A stretch of 7,087 nt of DNA, taken from positions 1 through 7,087 of the forward strand of contig DAOPKN010000092.1 of NCBI GenBank assembly GCA_035391225.1. Reading direction: 5' to 3'. Source of the DNA: DAOPKN01 sp035391225. GTDB lineage: Bacteria > Thermotogota > Thermotogae > MWEM01. The translations under genes and the position numbers were made by a program. The notes under the pieces are model-generated. The model was not told the origin of the DNA and ran no database searches. It was given only the letters and a program-made list of their open reading frames with translations. This document shows positions 1 through 5,016 of this stretch, piece after piece. How positions within the stretch are numbered: the first letter of the stretch is position 1; every line of letters starts with the position of its first letter.

Positions 1-105
1 GTTGCTATCCACGGCAGACCCCATTTCCCTTCGCGTGGGATGAACTATTATACCAAAGAAAAGCTGAAGAATGCCCTGGGGGCGCAAAGGTGTTTTTGTA
101 TATAG
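1..105 (+). CDS. C-terminal end of an upstream gene (partial, 34 codons), possibly MutL
   Basis: The first reading frame is open from base 1 to a TAG at 103-105, giving the last 34 residues of a protein whose start lies off the window. The peptide opens VAIHGRPHFPSRGMNYY and then has a Lys-rich helix-like segment, TKEKLKNALG. The residues HGRP followed by a short charged helix at the extreme C-terminus resemble the end of the mismatch-repair endonuclease MutL, where a CPHGRP motif sits about 20-25 residues from the end. Here the Cys-Pro before HGRP is Ala-Ile, so the metal-binding Cys would be missing, and the tail ending RCFCI is unusual. The composition looks like real protein, so a coding call is reasonable, but the MutL identity is a weak inference from four residues and position. 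The stop lies 26 bases before the next promoter, with no obvious terminator between. Confidence 0.5.
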   Translation, partial: VAIHGRPHFPSRGMNYYTKEKLKNALGAQRCFCI

Positions 106-130
106 GGAATGAAATCTTTCGGAGGAAAAA

Positions 131-139
131 TGATATAAT
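131..139 (+). promoter_or_regulatory. Extended -10 promoter for the PAS histidine kinase
   Basis: The sequence TGATATAAT is a perfect extended -10 element: TG at 131-132, one base, then TATAAT at 134-139. No convincing -35 hexamer is seen around 111-116 (GAAATC), which fits an extended -10 promoter. Transcription would start near 146. The kinase start at 184 would then have a leader of about 38 bases, while the in-frame GTG at 148 and ATG at 151 would lie almost at the RNA 5' end. Confidence 0.6.
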
Positions 140-171
140 AAAACAAAGTGATGGGAGGTCAATGTCGCCAA

Positions 172-179
172 GAGGGTGA
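172..179 (+). promoter_or_regulatory. Ribosome binding site that decides the kinase start
   Basis: GAGGGTGA ends 4 bases before the ATG at 184; its GAGG core (172-175 by best pairing) leaves about 8 bases. The earlier in-frame GTG (148) and ATG (151) have no such site at usable distance: the GGAGG at 121-125 is more than 20 bases away and lies upstream of the predicted transcription start. This favours 184 as the start. Confidence 0.6.
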
Positions 180-183
180 ACAA

Positions 184-1650
184 ATGGACTTTTTCAGTGT
201 TTTGAACCATTTTCCAGATATCATCCTGCAATTGAACGAAACCCGCCGTATCCTCTGGATAAACGATCGCGCCAGAAGTATCAAGCCGGAGTGGAAGGTA
301 GGAAGTTCTTGCTTTCAATGTATTCGGGGAATGGATTCCAAGTGCATGTTTTGTTTCTTGGAGGAGACCTTCCAAGAGGGGAAAGTGACACGGAATATCG
401 TGCCGAACCATTCCTTGTCGCTGCAGAGTGGGAAGGGCTACTGCGAGCAACTCGGGATCCCACAAGTAAGGGATGGGGGTCGGGTGGAATCCGTTTTCCT
501 TGTGCTTCGAGACGTGACCATGGAAATCCAAAACGTGCAAAGGCAAGTGGAAAACGACTTTGTCCTTTCCGCCCTTTTTGAAGCCTCGCAGTCAGGCGTG
601 GTGATGCTGAATTCGGGGTTGGTACCTGTTCGTGTGAGCCAGGGTTTTGTGGACTTAACAGGTTTTACCCAGGAAGACCTGGAAACCCAATCCTATCGTT
701 CGCTGTTTTCGGTGGAAGACTGGGAAAACATATCTTCCTGGATGAAATCGGTGGTCCTTGACCATCCGGGAGGATTCACTTCTAAGGAAGGAAACCAGAA
801 GGGATCCGCCACGCTTTTCGTGGAAATCCGTCGAAAGGATAATACCCCTATTCCGGTGCGCGTAAAATTGGACCTGTTTCCCAACCTGTTCCAGGAAGAT
901 TTCTTCTTTCTTTTCCAGCACCGTGAGATCCAAAAGATGGTCCCCAAGGTGGATGAAATGCGTCAAGCCTTTATGGCCAACTTGAACCATGAGCTGCGAA
1001 CTCCCATCACCGCCATCTTGGGTTCGTTGTTTCTCCTCGAAGATACCCCGCTCAACGAGGAACAGCGAAAGGTGTTGGGTTGGGCGGAAATCTCCTCGGA
1101 AAGAATGGCTACGTTGATTGGAAACCTGCTGGAAATGTGTGATCTGTCGAGCAAGCAATCGAAGAGCTGGGTGGAAAACAGTGTTTTCAGTCCCGAGGAA
1201 CTCGTAGAAAAATGGCAGAAACAGTTTTCCGAAGTGTCGAGGCAGAAAGACATCGCCTTCTCGTTCCATGGAAAAAATCCAGGTAGGGGTTTGGTGGTGG
1301 GGGATGCAAAAAAAATCCTGGAGCTTGGGAGCATCTTGCTGGATAATGCCTTCAAGTTTACCAAGCAGGGAAGCGTGGACCTTTCACTGGACGTGGAAGA
1401 AAATGGGATGACATGTCTACAGGTACGGGATACAGGCTGCGGCATCCCGGGAGAAAACCAAAAAAGTGTTTTCGAGCCCTTTTTCCAAGTCAAGTCTGGG
1501 TGCACGGGGAAGGACGAGGGAATGGGCATCGGGCTTGCCATCGCGAAGGAACTGGCAGAATTGATGGAAGGAAGCTTGGAGGTTCAATCTCCTCCACAAG
1601 GAGGTTGCCTTTTCGTTGCCCGGCTCCCACTTCAAGTTCTCCCCTTCTAA
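184..1650 (+). CDS. Soluble PAS-PAS sensor histidine kinase with two CxxC pairs in PAS1
   Basis: A 488-residue cytoplasmic sensor kinase expected to autophosphorylate on His and pass the phosphate to a receiver-domain protein. There is no membrane segment or signal peptide. A first PAS domain spans about residues 1-112 and contains C43-x2-C46-x7-C54-x2-C57. A second PAS spans about 123-250, ending in the FFFLFQH strand. The HisKA dimerisation helix carries the H-box NLNHELRTP with phospho-acceptor H269. The ATPase domain has an N-box (LLDNAFKFT, N388), G1 box (DTGCGIP, 416-422), F-box (FEPFF, 430-434) and G2 box (GMGIGLAIA, 446-454). All catalytic boxes look intact. Glu directly after the His is typical of kinases that also act as phosphatases. 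No receiver is fused, so the partner is separate; the REC protein of the convergent operon is a candidate by position only. The start at 184 is chosen over 148/151 on the ribosome site and promoter position. The 3' end overlaps the convergent HD-GYP gene by 4 bases. Confidence 0.93.
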   Translation: MDFFSVLNHFPDIILQLNETRRILWINDRARSIKPEWKVGSSCFQCIRGMDSKCMFCFLEETFQEGKVTRNIVPNHSLSLQSGKGYCEQLGIPQVRDGGRVESVFLVLRDVTMEIQNVQRQVENDFVLSALFEASQSGVVMLNSGLVPVRVSQGFVDLTGFTQEDLETQSYRSLFSVEDWENISSWMKSVVLDHPGGFTSKEGNQKGSATLFVEIRRKDNTPIPVRVKLDLFPNLFQEDFFFLFQHREIQKMVPKVDEMRQAFMANLNHELRTPITAILGSLFLLEDTPLNEEQRKVLGWAEISSERMATLIGNLLEMCDLSSKQSKSWVENSVFSPEELVEKWQKQFSEVSRQKDIAFSFHGKNPGRGLVVGDAKKILELGSILLDNAFKFTKQGSVDLSLDVEENGMTCLQVRDTGCGIPGENQKSVFEPFFQVKSGCTGKDEGMGIGLAIAKELAELMEGSLEVQSPPQGGCLFVARLPLQVLPF

Positions 1651-1671
1651 TTACTTGCGGGGGGAGACTTG
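1633..1671. terminator. Inverted repeat across both convergent stop codons, possible shared terminator
   Basis: Left arm CAAGTTCTCCCC (1633-1644) pairs with right arm GGGGAGACTTG (1661-1671): 11 base pairs with one bulged T at 1638 and a 16-base loop. The loop contains the TAA of the kinase (1648-1650) and the TAG of the HD-GYP gene (complement of 1647-1649). On the plus strand a short T run (ACTTTTAAT, 1678-1686) follows about 9 bases after the stem. On the minus strand no T run follows. This could be an imperfect terminator, mainly for the rightward transcript, or a 3'-end stabilising hairpin. The stem is visible directly; its function is inferred. Confidence 0.4.
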
Positions 1672-3347
1672 GATAAGACTTTTAATCCCACCTTCATTTC
1701 GATTTCCCGTCGAAAAATGCTTCGGTATACCTTGGATAGCTCGTTTTCGTTCACGTTGGAATAATGCACGAAGAACTCGCGGAATTTTAAATCCACTTCC
1801 ACGTTGTCCATGACCAGCCCCTTGAGCACCGTTTTTTCACCATACAAGTCGAAGTGCAAGAAAACGATATCCCCAGCGAGGAATTCCGCCAGGTGTTTCT
1901 CGATGATGAAGGAAAGACCATCGGAGCCGAAGAAGCGTGTGCGCACTTCGAATTTCTTCGAGAGGGTATGGCGGCGTTCCTTCACTACGGATTCCACCAC
2001 CAAGGGAAAGGTCCACAATATGCGCAATGGTTTTTGGTCCACCAAGTCTTCGTCGAGGGTGACCATCAAGCGGTTTTCGTACAGGAAACGGATTTGCCCG
2101 CGAAAAGTACGACTCACCGCTCCGGAGTAAACTTCCATTTGGATTCGTTCCCTCTTTTTCACCTTAGGAGGGATCTCGGGAGTCAGGATTTCGAAAAAGC
2201 CTTCCCCAACGTTCATGATGGTTCCGTTCAAGAAAAGGGTTTCCTGCGCAAAGGGAATCATGATGGCCACGGGGTGCATCTTCAAGATGTAGGTGAAATC
2301 CTCCGCGATGGTTCCCGAGTAGAAAGAGGGAAGTAACTCGGAAGCTATCTTCACGATGGACGTGTCCAACTTGCCTTCTTCAACCATCGAGTGCAACACG
2401 GAAAAAGCCTGGCCGAGATCCATGGCCTTTCGGTATGGGCGGTCATGCAGCAGTGCATCGGAAATGTCCGCAACGGTCAAGATCCTGGACAGAACAGGGA
2501 TTTCTTTTTCGGAATACTTCAAGTAGCCGGAGCCATCCAAGTACTCGTGGTGTTTTCGGGCAACCTCAACCGCATCCTTCAAGAATGGATCTCCCAAGAA
2601 GAGTTGCTCCAGCCGAACCACGTGTTCTTGCACGATCTTGAACTCCTCGCTGTCGAGTTTGCCTTCCTTGTGCAAAATTCCCATGGGTATCCAGATCTTC
2701 CCCAGGTCGTGGATCAGTCCCGCGCGGAACATGAGCTTTGTCTGGCTTTCTTCTCCCAAAATACGGAACGCCAAGTAGGAGGCTAAGTCTGCCACGCGCA
2801 ACGAATGTTGGTAGGTGTAGGGGTCGTGGGCGTTCAGAAGGTACACCATTTCTTTCAGCGCAAAAAGGTTCAACGATTCGCTGATGCTTTCTTGGGCGTA
2901 GGTGTTCAGCGGCTGGACCAGGTTCACGAAAGCGTCGTATATCTTTGGCAGAAGGTTCCGGCGTGTACATGGGTCAGCCGCGATGGAAACGGCAATCAAG
3001 TGCTGGTCATCTCCCGTGGGAAGGACATTTTCGTGGAGAAGCCGCCGGAAGTAGAAGAGTTCGGCGTCCTCCATCTTCTCGAACAGCCAGTCAGAGAAAC
3101 TCCAATTTTCCATGGGGCGTAGCGGGATGAAGAGCGAAAGTTTCTGTAGATTCTTTTGCACCACTGAAGGGATTTCCAGGAAACTTCCCGCGTACGTGGC
3201 ATCAAATTGCTTCTCGGAGTCAAAGGCGAACAAGACCTTGTAGGTGGTGTGCACCACCTTGCTTGCGAAGAAAAGCTTGAACCGAACCTGCGTATAGGGT
3301 TGCAGTTTGAGGAAAAGGTAGTGTTCGATTCCTTTCTGGAGTGTCAC
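1647..3347 (-). CDS. HD-GYP cyclic-di-GMP phosphodiesterase with C-terminal PilZ-like region
   Basis: A 566-residue protein expected to hydrolyse cyclic-di-GMP in the cytoplasm. Residues 1-160 form an N-terminal region I do not recognise. The HD-GYP domain spans about 165-345: H181 in YTYQHSLRVA, HDLGK (H213, D214, K217), H242 in EHVVRLEQL, HHEYLDGSGY (H266, H267, E268, D271), D294 in VADISDAL, and DRPYR (302-306). All expected metal ligands are present; the signature GYP reads GYL (274-276). Residues about 370-555 look like a YcgR/PilZ-type tail: KERRHTLSKKF (456-466) sits where PilZ has its RxxxR motif, and VHYSNVNENELSKVYRSIF (527-545) resembles the PilZ end. However, the second Arg of RxxxR and the DxSxxG motif are absent. 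The start is GTG, in a GTGA overlap with the stop of the upstream response regulator, with GAGGAA about 6 bases upstream; this implies translational coupling. The gene has no receiver of its own, so the coupled REC protein probably supplies control. The PilZ call is tentative; HD-GYP is secure. Confidence 0.92.
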   Translation of the reverse strand: MTLQKGIEHYLFLKLQPYTQVRFKLFFASKVVHTTYKVLFAFDSEKQFDATYAGSFLEIPSVVQKNLQKLSLFIPLRPMENWSFSDWLFEKMEDAELFYFRRLLHENVLPTGDDQHLIAVSIAADPCTRRNLLPKIYDAFVNLVQPLNTYAQESISESLNLFALKEMVYLLNAHDPYTYQHSLRVADLASYLAFRILGEESQTKLMFRAGLIHDLGKIWIPMGILHKEGKLDSEEFKIVQEHVVRLEQLFLGDPFLKDAVEVARKHHEYLDGSGYLKYSEKEIPVLSRILTVADISDALLHDRPYRKAMDLGQAFSVLHSMVEEGKLDTSIVKIASELLPSFYSGTIAEDFTYILKMHPVAIMIPFAQETLFLNGTIMNVGEGFFEILTPEIPPKVKKRERIQMEVYSGAVSRTFRGQIRFLYENRLMVTLDEDLVDQKPLRILWTFPLVVESVVKERRHTLSKKFEVRTRFFGSDGLSFIIEKHLAEFLAGDIVFLHFDLYGEKTVLKGLVMDNVEVDLKFREFFVHYSNVNENELSKVYRSIFRREIEMKVGLKVLSKSPPASN

Positions 3348-4864
3348 TTCTGTTCCTCGAAACCCTGATGCAGAGAAAGGATGCTAAAATTGGTGGAAAT
3401 CTTCTGGAATTCAAGATCCCATTCGGAATTGTGCAAATACATTCCTTTCTTCCCAAAAGTGGTTTTCCCAGGGTTCTGTTCCAAAACAACCAACAGTTCA
3501 CGCAGCAGATCCGGGCAGATTTCTGCAAGCAAAGACCCTATCGCGGAGCAAGGCTCGACCCCCAGTTTCTCGCTGAACGAGTGGTTGATGTCTTGGATCA
3601 CGAAGCCCGAAAGGCTGGAGTTCTTGTCAAAAAGATTTTCGAGCAGAAGCATGGGAACAGGGTATTTTTGGAATACAGCGGAGTAAAGCCTTGCCGTCTT
3701 TCCCAGGTCTTTTTGGAATTTTTCGCGATCGGTGATATCCCGCGCAACGCCAACACATCCCAAGTTTTGCCCTTGTTGGTTGAAAAACGGTGAGAGCGAA
3801 ACGTGGAAGGTTTTTTGGATCCCTCCCGCTTGCAGCGGCCAGTCGAAATTTTCGGATCCCCCCTGGGAAATGTTGTATAGGGCCGTGGGAAGTGGGTTTA
3901 CAGAGGGAATCCCAAATGCGGAAAAGAAAGGTTCCGCGGATTTCCCTTCCCATTGGGAAACGTCTCCAAAACCCTTTTCCTGCCATTTTCCGAAAAACCG
4001 CGTGAAGTGGCCTTCGGGATCCAGCGAAAACACCAGGTCGTTCATCGATTGCACCAAGGAAGAAAATTGCTGGTTGCTCAGGAAGAGCTGATGCCTTGTT
4101 TCCTCCTGTTGGGTGATATCCCGGAAGACAAACAAGAATCCCCCCGAAACACCGTGGGTTTCGCCACGGATTTGCAAGAATTGGCAAATCACTTGAATGA
4201 ACGTGCCTTGCGCGGTTTTCATCAGGAAAAAACGGTCGTTTTGTGGCAGGTTGGAGAGGTTGGTGAAGAAAAAACCCTTGTCAACCTCGTTGGTCTGGAG
4301 GTCAACCAAGGTGAAAGCCTGGTCCACCGGCCTATTCCGGAAAAAACCCTCTTCGAACCCTGTCATATTTAACGTGGCAGGGTTGACAAGCTGGATTTTT
4401 CTATCGATACCCAACAACACAAGGCCTTCGCTCATGGTGTTCATCACCGATTGTAACCGGGCAAAGTTTTTCTTGAGAGTACATTCCAACCGGTGGTTGT
4501 ACAAGCCAATTTCGATGGTCTTCAAGATTTCCCGCTTGTTGAAAGGCTTGATGATGTACCCGTAGGGAACGGTTTGCTTGGCTTGGTTGATGGTCTGCTC
4601 ATCGGCGTACGCAGTGGTGTAAATGATGGGGATGTCATGGCTTTCACGGATCAACCGAGAGGCCTCGATGCCATCCATTTCCCCTTCCAGGCGAATGTCC
4701 ATCAGGATGATGTCGGGTAGTTGTTTTCCCGCCAATTCTACGGCGTCTTCCCCCCTTGGGGTCACCGAACAAACACTATACCCCCCGCTTTCCAAGATGA
4801 GCTTGGTGCTCATTGCCACGATATGTTCGTCTTCCACGATCATGACCCGGGTTTTTTCTGACAT
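3344..4864 (-). CDS. Response regulator REC-PAS-PAS-PAS without an output domain
   Basis: A 506-residue cytoplasmic protein. The receiver spans about 5-125, with acidic pocket E11/D12, phospho-acceptor D56 in IILMDIRL, T83/T84 in YTTAYADE, and K106 in GYIIKPF. This is the receiver subtype often found joined to PAS domains in sensory proteins. Three PAS domains follow: about 136-250 (ending FRDITQQEE), 262-380 (ending ARDITDREK) and 392-500. The protein stops just after the last PAS strand, with no kinase, DNA-binding, GGDEF or EAL domain, so it should signal by protein contact. The next gene, an HD-GYP enzyme lacking a receiver, overlaps it by GTGA, making that enzyme the obvious effector. 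The ATG at 4864 is chosen because GGAGGTG lies 9 bases upstream; the longer in-frame ATG at 4921 lies upstream of the predicted promoter and adds an unconserved-looking peptide. The phosphodonor is not identified. The domain call is secure; the HD-GYP partnership is inferred from coupling. Confidence 0.92.
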   Translation of the reverse strand: MSEKTRVMIVEDEHIVAMSTKLILESGGYSVCSVTPRGEDAVELAGKQLPDIILMDIRLEGEMDGIEASRLIRESHDIPIIYTTAYADEQTINQAKQTVPYGYIIKPFNKREILKTIEIGLYNHRLECTLKKNFARLQSVMNTMSEGLVLLGIDRKIQLVNPATLNMTGFEEGFFRNRPVDQAFTLVDLQTNEVDKGFFFTNLSNLPQNDRFFLMKTAQGTFIQVICQFLQIRGETHGVSGGFLFVFRDITQQEETRHQLFLSNQQFSSLVQSMNDLVFSLDPEGHFTRFFGKWQEKGFGDVSQWEGKSAEPFFSAFGIPSVNPLPTALYNISQGGSENFDWPLQAGGIQKTFHVSLSPFFNQQGQNLGCVGVARDITDREKFQKDLGKTARLYSAVFQKYPVPMLLLENLFDKNSSLSGFVIQDINHSFSEKLGVEPCSAIGSLLAEICPDLLRELLVVLEQNPGKTTFGKKGMYLHNSEWDLEFQKISTNFSILSLHQGFEEQK

Positions 4865-4873
4865 TCTATTCTC

Positions 4874-4880
4874 CACCTCC
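4874..4880 (-). promoter_or_regulatory. Strong ribosome binding site of the response regulator
   Basis: On the minus strand GGAGGTG lies 9 bases before the ATG at 4864. It fixes that start over the in-frame ATG at 4921. It falls right at the predicted transcription start (about 4880-4882), so the untranslated leader would be only about 16-18 bases. Confidence 0.75.
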
Positions 4881-4886
4881 GTAATG

Positions 4887-4895
4887 ATTGTATCA
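4887..4895 (-). promoter_or_regulatory. Extended -10 promoter for the response regulator/HD-GYP operon
   Basis: Read on the minus strand, TGATACAAT gives TG, one base, then TACAAT (five of six matches to TATAAT). A clear -35 is lacking; TGGTTG (4916-4911) at an 18-base spacing is the best weak match. The spacer is G-rich on this strand (complement of the CCCC runs at 4900-4903 and 4908-4911). The start would be near 4880. Confidence 0.55.
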
Positions 4896-4950
4896 CAAAC
4901 CCCGCAACCCCAACCATGCATCGATTGGTCAGAAAAAAATTCCCCAAAAG

Positions 4951-4959
4951 TGTTATAAT
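4951..4959 (+). promoter_or_regulatory. Extended -10 promoter for the binding protein/receptor operon
   Basis: TGTTATAAT is a perfect extended -10: TG at 4951-4952, one base, then TATAAT at 4954-4959. No -35 is seen at 17 bases (AGAAAA); a TTGGTC at 4925-4930 is too far. The start is predicted near 4966, leaving a leader of about 50 bases to the GTG at 5017. It stands back to back with the leftward promoter, about 55 bases between the two -10 elements. Confidence 0.6.
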
Positions 4960-4963
4960 TTTC

Positions 4964-4977
4964 ATGGAGGCTTCCAT
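4964..4977. repeat. Short inverted repeat at the predicted transcript start, possible operator
   Basis: ATGGAGGCTTCCAT has 5-base arms (ATGGA at 4964-4968, TCCAT at 4973-4977) around GGCT. It covers about -2 to +12 of the predicted rightward transcript, a usual place for a repressor site, but arms this short arise by chance. Slightly upstream lie the overlapping 6-base palindromes ATGCAT (4916-4921) and ATCGAT (4920-4925), equally unproven. Confidence 0.25.
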
Positions 4978-5001
4978 TCTTGGTTTGGATGTGCTGGGTA
5001 A

Positions 5002-5007
5002 AGGAGG
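5002..5007 (+). promoter_or_regulatory. Ribosome binding site for the GTG-started binding protein
   Basis: AGGAGG lies 9 bases before the GTG at 5017. It supports a non-ATG start, which directly precedes a Lys-Lys-Arg and hydrophobic segment, as expected for an exported protein. Confidence 0.75.
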
Positions 5008-5016
5008 GGATCGGAA

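Noticed and set aside
47..55. Minus-strand extended -10 match (TGGTATAAT) pointing out of the left edge
   Set aside because: It lies within the upstream coding tail, where Tyr-Tyr-Thr codons produce it; it has no -35, and only about 45 bases follow on that strand, with no convincing gene start.
162..179. Five-codon ORF (ATG 162 to TGA 177-179) in the kinase leader
   Set aside because: GGAGG at 154-158 is only 3 bases from the ATG, too close for good initiation, and a frame this short is expected by chance.
148..183. Earlier in-frame starts (GTG 148, ATG 151) of the PAS kinase
   Set aside because: They fall 2-5 bases after the predicted transcription start and lack a ribosome site at usable distance; ATG 184 has GAGGGTGA.
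655..1541. Long minus-strand open frames opposite the kinase (up to about 200 codons)
   Set aside because: They are antisense to a protein with intact kinase boxes and show no recognisable domain.
1804..2786. Plus-strand open frames of 108-160 codons within the HD-GYP gene
   Set aside because: Shadows of the HD-GYP reading frame, without domain signals.
3341..4372. Open frames of 100-190 codons on both strands within the response regulator gene
   Set aside because: They overlap the REC/PAS coding frame, whose motifs are unambiguous.
4900..4915. G-rich stretch on the minus strand in the promoter spacer, possible G-quadruplex
   Set aside because: Only two GGGG runs plus one GG; at best a weak two-layer structure, with no supporting repeats.
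4865..4921. N-terminal extension of the response regulator to an ATG at 4921
   Set aside because: It would start upstream of the predicted promoter, has no good ribosome site, and adds 19 residues ahead of the receiver; the ATG at 4864 has GGAGGTG at ideal spacing.
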